DNA of 64,000 bases from Lineus longissimus. Lineage: Eukaryota > Nemertea > Pilidiophora > Heteronemertea > Lineidae. Location: assembly GCF_910592395.1 (NCBI RefSeq), contig NC_088318.1:15810349-15874348 (forward strand), given 5' to 3'. Of this stretch, positions 48,540 through 60,981 are shown in pieces. Position 1 is the first letter of the stretch, and every line of letters starts with the position of its first letter. Both the position numbers and the translations under genes were made by a program. The notes beneath the pieces are model-generated. The model ran no database searches, had not been told where the DNA came from, and saw only the letters and a program-made list of their open reading frames with translations.

Positions 48540-48602
48540 TTTTCGGGTACGCGTGCGCATGAATAAGAATGCCAACGATCTCACTTATGCGCATGCGTAC
48601 TG
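48540..48602. repeat. Foldback element with GCGCATGC arms, copy 1
   Basis: GTACGCGTGCGCATGAATAAG is answered by the inverted CTTATGCGCATGCGTAC about 15 bp later, forming a short hairpin. The sequence before the left arm (AAGATTTCGTTTTCGGGTACGC) resembles the left arm of the element at 49509, so the two are probably related. Confidence 0.6.
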
Positions 48603-49508
48603 GATACTAGAAGGACAGGAAAGTACATGTACTCGAATTATTTGAATAATCAAAAGTATCAGATATATTTTGAAACACGTTGTATTATGCGATACAAGCC
48701 AGCCTTTATGACAAATCTATTAACGTAATGAGAATGTATTGTGATTTCAGTCAAATTTGAGCGAAAACAAAAATGCTTTCGGAATGAATCTGATACAGAT
48801 GTTTTAAGTTTTGTTGGCGTGAAATCGTATCATTTGTGAGTAAAATTGATATATCATGGATACATTCTTAATGTGGAAATGACATATGATGATATCGTCT
48901 TAAAGTTTCATATCTCATATAAAGATTCGATCTGATGGCTATGGCTGGCTCACGCACGACGCCAAATATCTTTTGTGTAATGACATGAAGAAATAATTCC
49001 TTCCGCTTTTACAAGGCCAGTTAGGCATGCGCAGTTCATGATAATTATATTTTCTTGTCTCTTCAACAGGCTCCAGATTGCCTGTCATAAAGGTGAGCAT
49101 TGGACTACTGGGGGTAAAGACGTTTCAAAAGCTATCTCTGCCATGTCTATATGCTTTGACGCGATATTTTGTTATCTCATTCTCACCATCTCCCACAAGA
49201 CCAAGCCCTGCCGTGAGCCGTGACAGTATAAAGCCCCTTCGGTGATGCGGTACGGCCGCGATGATATAGCGTTATCGATCAGGGTGGCGACTTTGACCAC
49301 CTGTGCCCAGTCAAGATGACGAGGGTAGATAATCATGGCAAATGGATGGCTTTATATCGTGGATATGTGGGTGAAAGGATCACTGGAGGGTCTACTGGGT
49401 ATTGCCTCGAGCATCAGCGGAACGGCTGAGTAGGGACAACGGATGTTAAATGAGGTTTGACATTTTTATTACATTTTGAAGTATCAATACTCCTTGACGA
49501 ATTCGAAT

Positions 49509-49690
49509 CACCACCGTGGTCGGCAGAAGTTCGAACAAACTTTCCAGATTTTGTATCCGGTTACGCATGCGCATGAAAAAGTATCCTCAGTTACGGCTTG
49601 GTTACCATGGTTACTTATCAATGCGCTTGCGGGCGTAACCGGATGCAAAATGGAAACGTTGTTCCTACTTCTGCCGACCGTGGTTTGCTG
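49509..49690. repeat. Foldback/MITE-like element with ~60 bp inverted arms, copy 2
   Basis: The left arm contains CGTGGTCGGCAGAAGTTCGA, then ATCCGGTTACGC. The right arm contains the inverse: GCGTAACCGGAT, then CTTCTGCCGACCGTGG. With a few mismatches the arms pair over about 60 bp around a loop of ~50 bp. No transposase is present, so it would be non-autonomous. The open frames on both strands here (49476-49805) are explained by it. Confidence 0.8.
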
Positions 49691-51851
49691 CTTCAAAGGA
49701 ATTGCAGAGGTGCTTCTATATGCCACAGCAAATCCAACAAAAGGGTCGATGAATTTAGCTGCATGGTGTCTGCTAAAGAAGTCACCGCCCCTGAAAATCC
49801 CCTAGCCACCATTTTGAAAACCTAAAAATCTGCTGACAAAGCTGTTCTAATTCCACTTTCGTTCTGAAGGAAACAGTTCATGACAGCCAGTCCTGACATG
49901 GAAATTAAATATCCGGTCCCTGATTAAAAGATGACATCTCCAAACTAAGGTCTATTAGAGTTGATGCTTCTTTTATTCGTCAGCTAAGAGGATGTCTTAG
50001 GAACACCCAGGCATGGCTCTTAATGAAGAAGGCACGTATATCAGCTGAGTGCATCTTCCCTTTTCTTTCGGTCCGTGACCGCCAAGATTTACCTCAAATG
50101 CTGCTGTATTGACTGAGAGACTGAGAGCCGGCTTTGACTAAAATAGAAAGTGTTTCAGCGGGGCGGTGAGAGATACTGGAGAAATTAAATTCCTCCTTGG
50201 GACACGCTATTGTTCAGGGATTTATATCTAGAGATTCCATGCGTACACGTCCTTTGTTGGCCAATGTGATACAGGAGAAAAATCGGATCCTCCAGGATAT
50301 ATTGTCCGTGGTATACAAAGGATTCTATTTTGCAGTTTTTATCTCTGACATATTGGGTCTCGAAAGAACCACGCCTTAATCCCTCACCGCAGTCGAAGTG
50401 CCTAGTAATCACCTGATACTTTGACGTTTATCTGATAATATGAGTGACATTCAAATTTAATTCGTCCTCTTATGCTGATCAGATTCACAACATCAAACAT
50501 TAAAACTACAAAAAAATCTTCTCATTCACGTCATAGCAATTGCAATAACATCACTGTCGACGCTTGCAAGATTGGGTTCGATATGAGAATAAAGCGTGCG
50601 TATACGCTTGTTGCATGTCGTTGCTTAACAAATTAGAAAGGAGCCCAAAATTGATTTGATGCTTCAACTGAGATTGAAAGTTAATATGAGACTTTCTAAC
50701 TGATCGACTGTCAGGAGTCCTGTTCGTTCCGACTTTGATATGTTTTGCGACTTGTAAAATGGAAATATATAGAACAACGTTCGATACGGGCAGCAGCCTT
50801 TTAACGGAGCAACCGTGGATAACTTGGTCTGTAAGACTGTTATCAATGCTTCGGAGTTCTTGTGGCAAGCAAAAATTCAAGATGGCCATTTCGATGCCAT
50901 GTACATTTATCTCACTTTGTGCAACGTGTAGCACTTTCCTGCCTTCGAGTTCTTTGCGTAATAGGCTGTAGTATTCGTGCGGAAATTTGCCATTACTGTC
51001 TAAAAAGCATATCAACTTGCATCAGACACTCGTGACTGCTTATTATCTTCCGCTCTGAGGGTGTTTTTTATCAACTTTGCTCATCTCGACCGTTTAATCA
51101 TTAAGATTAATGGAGGATATATTAAAGGTGTGCCGGAGTAAAAGCTGGCAGAAAAATCAATTTGCTGGAAGCCGCTTTCCCAGGAATCGGGTGTCTTGAT
51201 AGTGTGTGTGGTTTCGTCTATGGCGAGGGGAAATGGTTGTCTAGCCCATTAACCGGCGGGTCCTTTTGTTTCCTGTAACTCAGCTTCTCAAAAGTCAATA
51301 GCGCCTCACTTAAGCAAAAAATCGACCTCAAAATTATCAGTTCGGCTGGCGGGCTGAAGTATTGTCCAAGACAAGCATATTTGTCGGTCTGATTGCGGAA
51401 CCATATACAATTTCCTCGACAAAGCGACAGGAGATTATACGACGGAGAGATAAAGAGGGCAGCTGCCTCTAACCTAATAGACTTGTGTCTTATCAAAAAT
51501 GGAAAAAAATTGAGTCATCAGAAGTCGAAGCTAGTCTACGGCGCTTGTCAGAAAGTCACTGGCACTTTCAGTCATGCTGCCAACATGAACACCACGCCAT
51601 CTCTTATTTTCTCGGTGAACATCTCCATAGCAACACGTCTACCCTTTTTGATTAAGTCACTACATCTTCAATTCGACATAGAGTCACGAAATGGAGGGAC
51701 CATCAAAAGAAATGTATCTTAGATCTAGCTAAAGTAAGAGTTTTGCAATGACCGGACAACAAACATACTAATCAGCTTCATTAGATTAGATTAGCATTCT
51801 CAAAGCTTGACTAATGACATGACGAGCGCGCTGCTGAAACACTGAACTTAG

Positions 51852-52815
51852 TAATGACATATTGAAGGTGGTCAATGTCATACTGAACATGGTCAATGCA
51901 TTTTGAACCTGGTCAATGGCATATTGAAGCTGGTCAATGTGATATTGAACATGGTCAATGCATTTTGAACCTGGTCAATGGCATATTGAAGCTGGTCAAT
52001 GTGATATTGAGCATGGTCAATGGCATATTGAACATGGTCAATGACATATTGAAGCTGGTCATTGTCATGTTGAGCATGGTCAATGACATTTTGAAGCTGG
52101 TCAATGTGATATTGAACATGGTCAATGGCATATTGAACCTGGTCAATGGCATCTTGAACCTGGTCATTGTCATGTTGAGCATGGTCAATGTCATTTTGAA
52201 GCTGGTCAATGGCATCTTGAACCTGGTCATTGTCATGTTGAGCATGGTCAATGACATTTTAAAGCTGGTCAATGGCATCTTGAACCTGGTCAATGTCATA
52301 TTGAGCATGGTCAATGCATTTTGAACCTGGTTAATGGCGTCCTTAACCTGGTCATCGCATATTGAGCATGGTCAATTGCATCTTGAACCTGGTCAATGTC
52401 ATATTGAGCATGGTCAATGACATTTTGAACCTGGTTAATGGCGTCCTTAACCTGGTCATCGCATATTGAGCATGGTCAATTGCATCTTGAACCTGGTCAA
52501 TGTCATATTGAGCATGGTCAATGACATTTTGAACCTGGTTAATGGCGTCCTTAACCTGGTCATCGCATATTGAGCATGGTCAATGGCATATTGAACCTGG
52601 TCAATGGCATATTGAACATGGTCAATGGCATATTGAAGCTGGTCATTGTCATGTTGAGCATGGTCAATGACATTTTGAAGCTGATCAATGGCATCTTGAA
52701 CCTGGTCATTGTCATGTTGAGCATGGTCAATGACATTTTGAAGCTGGTCAATGGCATCTTGAACCTGATCAATGTCATATTGAGCATGGTCAATGGCATA
52801 TTGAACATGGTCAAT
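51852..52815 (+). repeat. Minisatellite, 21-bp unit, ~46 copies, with 104-bp higher-order block
   Basis: The unit is approximately CATNTTGANCNTGGTCAATGN (20-21 bp) repeated for ~960 bp. Because 21 is a multiple of three, several frames on both strands stay open and give artificial heptad proteins (of the type ILxLVN); these are not genes. Inside it a 104-bp block of five units, marked by AACCTGGTTAATGGCGTCC, repeats at 52324, 52428 and 52532, so the array grew by both single-unit and multi-unit duplication. Confidence 0.97.
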
Positions 52816-55800
52816 CACAGGAAAAACGTGATATATGTTCTGAGGCGAACGAAATACCGATTCGGTCAATCCATATCGAACAAACAGAATCCCTACAAGG
52901 CCACCCCTTCAGTCATTAGACTTGTTAGAGTACTCGAATGAATAGCTTTTCAGTAACAATAAAATTCGGATCAGGTAGACGGACATTGTATCCCTTTACA
53001 GCCTCATGCATATTGAAACGGTGGTGTCGGCTCTAGAGGGAAAATAATGTGGTTTCAGTGTTAGTAATGAAATTCAAAATTAGTTCGTACGTGTCTTGTT
53101 TGGTAATACTATCTCAGGTATCAACACGAGAGGGAATGCAGAACACAGGATTAAATCCCCTTCACCATACTACACGTGCTGTATTTCAGGAATCTTTTTG
53201 AAAATGAGTGTTTAAGTTAATTTTTTGGCCCGCAGGTAATCTAAAAAACTAACTGGATCATGATGACCTTGTAGTCCAGTAACTGTGCACGCCAGCGCGT
53301 TAAAACTAATATACCGGTATTTTTTATCAATGTGCACAACTTCATGTATATTCCAGGAGGGTTAAACTTTATTCGCAATGCGAATAAACATAAAAAGTAA
53401 GAATCTATCTCAAGTTCAATTTCAAGAAACACTAAATTTTGCCGAATGAAAAACCTGATTTCGCTACAGATAACATGTACCGATGGGATTTTCGTAAAAT
53501 GTATCCCGGATTGAGTCTGTGATTTTAGTCAATGGTATAATATATGATCGATGGCTGACAAGGGCGTAATCGATCACTTCCCGGAACTCACCCGGGTGCC
53601 GATAAAAACTTACCCGATCCACCCAGTCCCTGGGACTGAGTACATAAATGCTGATTACAAGCAACGGAAGTTTAGGTATATAATCGGGATCGATTATGAC
53701 GGAACGGAGTGGCCAGTGAATGGAAGAATGGATTTTGTCATTCTCCTGATGTAGCCATCAATCAGGATGGAGTGGTCATCTAATTGTTTAGTGGTATACG
53801 AATCAGCAATCCGCCATGAACTAGCCATACACAGACCAGAGGAGATCATTGGTCGTGATTGGTATCTATGACCCGGCTGTAAAATCTATCCCACATCACC
53901 TAATATCCGTCACTACATCCCCCGGGCTACATCCTCCTTGGAGAATGGGGTCATTGCCCACTCAGAATCAGAAGCTCAGGGTCTTCAGCTCATGAACACG
54001 GCTGGGCCCACCACGATACAATTCTACATATCCGGGCTGAGGTTATCAGCTATCACACCTTGTATTTAATACCACTAATTGAACGATGGCCAGCCAAGCT
54101 TAAGTCATCCCAAGAGCTTTGGCTGACGGCAAAATAGAATACGAAACGTGCTTATTTGTGAATATCAAGCGGTGAGCATTTAAAAAATATTAAGCAACGT
54201 CTGAATTTTTATTCTCCGGCCCTATAGCGCGCCATGCGACACCCATGGTCCTCTACCACACGCGAGAGGTTTTTGATTTTTTTTCGTTACCTTTGTAGTG
54301 TTGCCATGGTTGCACTCAGGTTATGGGTATTCCAATAATACCTCGCCTGCAGGAGTTCGTCAATTATTATATCCGTATGGTTCCCGAGGTGTCGCACAGT
54401 CCATCCTGACCATGCTGACTTCCTGCACGCGAGGACGAGTCAATAAGTGGTTTATTTTATGATTTGCGAAAACGCCTAAGGCCTATTGGTACCTCAAGTA
54501 GACGGCCACTGCAAGTTAAAAGGTTAAGGTCAAGGTTTTTGATATGATTAATCGACAGCGTTCCAGTGTTATAATGCTATAATATTATGTCGTCATGCCA
54601 GTGGCTCGGCTGAAGCTGGGGATAAGACCGCCAAGGGTTGATATTTTGATATCATCATTCGCTATACATGCCCTGGCGACACATTAAAAAACATGAAACT
54701 GGCTGATCAGAGAAGTGATCGATGCACTATAGGCGCAGAAAACGATGATAATCTTTTCCGAAGAAACCGGCCGGATGATACCAGACTCATCCCTGGTCTA
54801 AAGCCTCGTTGACTTACTTTTCAGACGAAAAACACACAAAACCTCCTATCGACTACATGGCATAAATCGCTAGCTTATAAAATCAAAATGCCACCGTCCG
54901 CCCCCGGTCAACAACGGTATGACAAATCTGATTATTTGAAAGACAGACGACAAACCACTCTGTCATTTAGGATGTAATTTGATTCCGAATGCAATTTACT
55001 TTGGGCAAATACGGGAGGGAGGCTGTCTTGTTTTTTAGTCTTCTTTTTATATTCAATCAGATGCGCACTGGATATACTGTTAGGTCATTTTCTTCCAATA
55101 TTTTGCCAAGGTTTCCCCCAAGTCCTCAAAGAAGTAGATTTGCATTTGCACCGCACATGATCCCTGGTTTTGCGATGCTAATATAGCTGAGAGTAAATCC
55201 TAACATCATGACACACTCTAGAAGAGATTTTCGTTTCGTCAATTACTTGGCTTGCAAGGTCCACCCTGTAGAAACATGGTGCACTACGTTGGGAGAGTAC
55301 GCATCTCGATCAGACGGAGTACGCATAGGGAAGGGGCATGGCACATCTAGCAAAGACTTCGTACACTCTCTGGCAACATGGCGAGCTATGAAGGGGTCAG
55401 CATGGGAACTAGGCTTTGAGATGTATCGAGAGATAGTAGACAACTATCGGTCACTCTACGAACATTAATCCGACCCAGAAACGCGCACCGGTTGCTTCAA
55501 TATACATTGTATACATGCCGAATGCAAAATTCTGATACGAAAGCCGTCATTAGTCAAAAATACTTCCTAGATACATATAAAAATGATTTGCTACAAAATA
55601 AAAAAACTCGGTGGTTTATTCTAGCTGCTTCCGAAAATACCCTGATGGGCTGTTTTTTTACAACTGTTGGGATGTTTTGCCGTTGCCATAGAAAACACCG
55701 GACACCTCCTGCTCCGACGTACCAATTACAGCTCTAATCTCGTCGCCGGTGCCTGACAATCCTAATCATCTTAATGCATCTAATATTACATTCATTGTCT

Positions 55801-58800
55801 GTTTTCTACCCTTACAGGAAAGTATGATACGTTAGTCTTTTATTGACGTCCGCTGCAACAATGGTACGTAAAATATACTTACTGTACATGTACTGTGTGA
55901 ATACTCTAGTTTCATCGATCTAAGATCAATTCTGATCTTCAAGTCGAGCCCCAAAATGTGCGGCACAATGCCATGGTCGTTCGATGCCATTCAATATGCT
56001 CAATTCAGATACATGTAGACAATGTATTTGCGACACCGAGTTGCCTGATGGTCATGGTATGTCATGTTGTTTCGATGTCGTAGATGACAGATCTTATACA
56101 GGTGAAACTTGAGGATATCTTGCGCACATGCATATTTTATATGTACATACTGTGTTCTGTTGCGCTAGCTTCATTCATGCTATATATACATGTATGCAAA
56201 CAATGCGGCGATGAGATACAGCGTCAACACTCATTTTCAACAAGTAACTCGCACTTCCTCCCTGTGATGCCATGAGATGGCCGTTGAGATGCCACACGTT
56301 GAAGTAAGATGCTTCCTGGGCCAAAAGATTCTTATACTGAAAAACACCAGTCATGAAAATAAGATCATCCTATACTCTCACACACAATATTTTGGCTTGG
56401 TTATGTGCATTATATGATCAAAAGTGACACTTTTTGTTCATCAAATAGAGTGTACTAGAGTATTTTTACCTACCGTAGCTTAAACCGCATTACATTTTTA
56501 TCTGCTGCATTGGGTGAAATTGATGACATTTCGCGCCAGCCTAAAAGGATATCGGGGGCTATCCTGATATTCTGTTTCTTTTTCCTATATATACGTCATG
56601 AAAAAAAAACATCGAGAGTTATCAAGACACGACCAATAGTATATTGAAAATCCCTGATTTACGATGATGAGTGTCTGCGGGAAAACATTTCCGAGTAGGA
56701 AATGTATTAGATAGGCCTATCAAATAAATGCACTCAAATGAACTCAATTTCCCCCAAAAAACTGCACTTAACCACTTTCTTAGAAGTGTGCCGATTACAT
56801 TGGTGAAATGATGTTCACGTCCGCCCATCCTTTAGATGGCTCGGTCCTGGCCATTTCCCGCCATTTTGTGCATGCCTCACCTGCCGTCAAGATAATGGCG
56901 CGAGATAAACGACAATCCAGCGGCAGCTTTTTCCGCCTCCGCCGTGACACTGGCCATATTCTGTTCGTTTCTTCTACTCCAGTGGAGAGATACAACGTTA
57001 ACGTTATTGGCAGTCCTTTAGACCAGTTAATGACACCCCAGGCGATTGCAAATTAGGCACCACCACAAAATTATCCACTGGGATGTGAGATCATTTTCCG
57101 AATGTCGTGACTGTGGATATGCATGTAGATATAAGCTTGGCTAGTGATGATAAAAGGTTGCTTTGAGTCTGACTGCAGATTAATACAGTGTGTCTCTGCG
57201 CTATGCCATCGCCATCGCTCATATTTATTTCATACGCGTGTGTTTTGATGTACAATATAACTCACCTCCAAAGTATATAAATATTCTGTCACGAACCAAA
57301 CGCAAGACTTATATGAGACATGTATTCTGCCCAAATGCAGCTGAAATCGCCGTTCGTTTACTATCGTTTGGTTTGCAATCATGGTATGTCAGCTTGCTCT
57401 CGACACCAATAACTATCATTTACATCATATTATTGTTTTGTGTGGTAACTATGAACCATCTTCCACATAAATCTTGTCAGCAACTTCCGTTCTCTGCAAC
57501 ATGCAATCATAATATTGCATTTACAAATAAATGTTTATGACAACGAACTAATCCGGTTGATTAACTTTGGGTCTTGATTAACTTTGGGTCTTCATCAATC
57601 AGAATTGTGTTTTTAACCTTTTTTTGTACAGATGCATCTGTCGTGTGTTAGAATTATTTACATTGAAGTCTTTGATCTCATAGTGTTGGGCCGTGCACCC
57701 TAACCGGGTTCCCAAAAGTTTTTGATACATATCGAGAGGCGGAGTGTATTGAAAACACTACTGGTGACAGAATGCTTGACAATAAGCAACACTCACACTT
57801 GACTTTGGAAAGCTCAATGATTTTCAGGATTACATGAAAGACTTTCTGTTGAAGTCCATGCATGGATGGAAATACTCTAGCCGGGGCTGACGTGTTGAAG
57901 AAACGGAATCACGTAACCTTTATCACAAGAACAAAAATACGGGTTTCTGTTTGGTAAATGGCTATTCTTTGCTCGATAGGTTGAGAAACCGATCGCATGA
58001 TGCATGACAGAAATGAATTGCCAAGTGCGTATGACTTTAGAACTTGACGCAACCACGTTTTGAAAACGTCTACTTTTGCAAGTTTGAAATCAACATCCGC
58101 CAGGTTGGTACTTAACTTCAAAGAGCGCACTGTACACCCAGCTTTGCATGTAGCACCATCAAAGAATCGATGTCCTTTTCGCTGAGAAAGAACGATTTCC
58201 GTCACCATTGTAAAGATTTTGAGCTGATACTTCAAACAGTAGGGTTGGCGAAGCTGTCTTGTTAAAATGCAGTCGAATCGCGAACAATAGATGTGAAATT
58301 GGCAGTCGTGATTGGTTTCGATTGTGAACAATTCTTTTGTTGAACGATACCTGTTTAAATCAGATTCATAATGTGTTTGATCATCAGAGTAATCTTCGTT
58401 CTTGTTCTTTCATCATTAAAATCATCTCGTTAACAAAATTGAAATCGCAAACTACAGTGTAGACCGATACCCGATGTTGTGATAGACAACCTACAGTGGC
58501 ACCAGGTGATGGTGTCCCCAAGGTAAGGTATAGCTGAGTCATGTTTAGGGTATCACGTGTATTATAGTGGTCAGGAGGGAATTCGTTGTCTCGGATACCT
58601 TGTGTGTGATACGTAATGCAAATTCATGTGTTGGATCCTATGGGACTCAGCATCAAGGCAATGACCCCCGCCATGGCAATAACCTCGAGTCGTACTTGCC
58701 TTCAAAAGCCAGGTCCGTTTGTGTCAGGTGTCCCGCGTATAGTATAGTGGACTAAGTATACAAGTCAGCGCGACCAAACCTGTTATGTTCATTGTTTTTA

Positions 58801-60111
58801 TATCAAGAATGCACAAAACGGGACATAATGTTAGGTACGTGTTTCATATCAATCAAAAATTGAAATTCGATTGGGCCTTCATCTGTCATCCTTCGGCATC
58901 GGCAGTTGGATCCATGAATGAAATTTATTGAGTTAGCCATTTGATTCTCCTTGGAGATGGCTAGGGGTCCATGAGATATGACAGACACCACGGATACTGC
59001 TTGTTGGTGACTTTCTCCGCGTGGCGAATTTTGGACTAGTGCAACCTGACATGCATTTACTCGTAGGGCTTGAAATATTATCAAGTCATGCACAAAAAGT
59101 CATTCTGAGTCTATTCCATAGAATGGAATAGAATGATTGTTGTGCGAAATACGCGAAATTTAGCTTGAATATAATATTCAATTTAAATTCCGCGAGGTTT
59201 GTCAAAAAAAATCAAAATGCTTTATCAGGAAGAAAAATTACCCCATACGGATAGCTGTTGCTGATCATGTTCCAAGCTAATCACCCCTTTATTTCCCTCA
59301 TAACCTTTACAGGGTCGTTAAGAGGATAATAAAGGGAACACGTTCGCCACCTGCTCTCAGGAAGACGTTCATAAACCAGTAATTTCGACTGACATCAACA
59401 GGACATGTTTTTTGTGACATGTAGTATAGATGTTTGGGAATTAGCGAATGTAAATAGTAACTCTGTCAATAGATGATTATCAGAGATATGTAAATCGAAC
59501 AGATAGGATGTCATACTGCACATGAACAGGGAATTGCCATATCGTTGTTATTGTTGTTGTTGCTGTTGGGCAATATCGGAAATATTTCACTTTGATTTTT
59601 AAAGGCGTTAAATTGCGTTCTATTCCTGTTATATGCAGACACCCGAGATCAAAGACATATGACATCTACAAGGGAAGTCGAATGCCCTTTGAGAAAACGG
59701 TGAGAATTAAATCGCCAGAAGAAGGGGAGAAAAATCAATGATTGACCAACGTGGCTTGTCTGCCAATGGATACAAATTGCAATGAGACCCGGGGCATGAG
59801 ACTGATGTTTACTAACCCATCGAGGTTTGGGTTTGGAATTATTACTTGGGCGCGCGGGGATCTCGTCGTTCCCGACTGACACATGAAATGGTCAGGTCGT
59901 CGGCTACAACCAATGATGAAGGGGATCGGTCCAGATACGCCAGCGGTGGCTCCGAGATTCTGTTTGCCTATCATATTAATGACTTCATTTTAATCATCAT
60001 CTCAATGTTCTGACTTGTTATTAGAGAATTCTACTTGATATTCGGGCTATCTACGATTGGTCAACCACGTGCCGGTCTATTTGCATTAAAGGGTTACACC
60101 GTATTTAAATT

Positions 60112-60330
60112 TTGCCTACCGTGGGTTAGGGAATAGAAATGCAGTTATACACAATGCTGCAGTGCAGTTATCATGCATGCAAATTTGCTGAAACTTGGTA
60201 TTTATAGTATTTGTGTATCAGTCTACGCAGCCGCAATGTTGAAATTTATAATCAGTGGGTATTTACGCAATTTGAAATTTTCAAATTCAATCACAAATTT
60301 TAAATTTCAATTTTTACCGAACGGCGTGAC
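60112..60330 (+). repeat. Dispersed short repeat, copy 4
   Basis: Matches the reverse complement of 7560-7719 closely, including AAATGCAGTTATACACAAT, TCATGCATGCAAATTTGCTG and CAATGTTGAAATTTATA. It shares TATTTACGCAATT and the GAACGGCGT end with the copies in the duplicated unit. Confidence 0.8.
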
Positions 60331-60891
60331 ACTATCCTTTTTTCCTCAGCAGCGTTCCCTAATGGCTAATTACAGTACGGATGCTCCTTCGGTTTCTCAA
60401 TGCGAGAACTAAATGCCCGCTGGGCTTCGATTCTATTCTGATTCGATCAAAGTAATGCGCAATGCCTCTTATCAATCTGATGCTCGCGCGATAAACAAGC
60501 AACCACCTTGAGCTATACATAACACTACGTGCACTCTCACGTTTGGTACAGCACAGATATGAGAATTTGATTGAGAGCGATGGAGTTTCTCTAATGACTG
60601 TTATTGCCATTATGGAAGGGCACCGATTAATTAGCCACACGTCGTTTGATATTATACATGCTTCAAAGAAAACGAGTGTTAAAAGCTGTCGCAGTATAGG
60701 CCCTGCTACGACAAAGTCTGTCTATCATAAATGACCAGATAGGACTTCCACAATGGCATGATTAAACAGGGTCATACTAGAACGTAGCCGCGATTCTTTT
60801 TCCTGAACCTTTCGGGAAGTACAGCGTACATTTGTACAGGGACTTTCAGCCAATCAGATTTCGACAAATACATGACGTCAGAAGTCTTAGA

Positions 60892-60981
60892 AACTTTAGA
60901 GCAGTTGGTAGAGCGCTCGTCAGAAATGGCAGAATACGATGTTCGATCCAAAGGTCGCGAGTTCGAATCCGGTTGTGGTCA
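60892..60981 (+). ncRNA. tRNA-like sequence (SINE head or tRNA pseudogene)
   Basis: TAGAGCAGTTGGTAGAGCGC fits an RNA polymerase III A box and tRNA D-arm, and GAGTTCGAATCC about 45 bp later fits a B box and T-loop. The T-stem does not pair well and no acceptor stem closes, so this is not a working tRNA. It could be the tRNA-derived head of a SINE; no tail repeat was recognised. Confidence 0.45.

Noticed and set aside
49476-49805. Overlapping frames on both strands of 72-109 codons
   Set aside because: They coincide with a foldback element whose inverted arms create mirrored frames.
51896-52324. 142-codon plus-strand frame and opposing minus-strand frames of leucine/methionine heptads
   Set aside because: Entirely produced by the 21-bp minisatellite; unit length divisible by three keeps many frames open on both strands.
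53551-53754. 67-codon plus-strand frame starting MADKGVIDHF
   Set aside because: Plausible-looking peptide but no recognised domain, no splice sites and no second copy to test conservation; left unannotated.
55208-55468. 86-codon plus-strand frame ending in a possible helix (EMYREIVDNYRSLYEH)
   Set aside because: No homology recognised and no supporting signals; an antisense frame of similar length overlaps it.
58545-58755. Two TATAGTGG stretches resembling a tRNA-Asp A box
   Set aside because: No B box or pairing stems at the right distance; likely chance.
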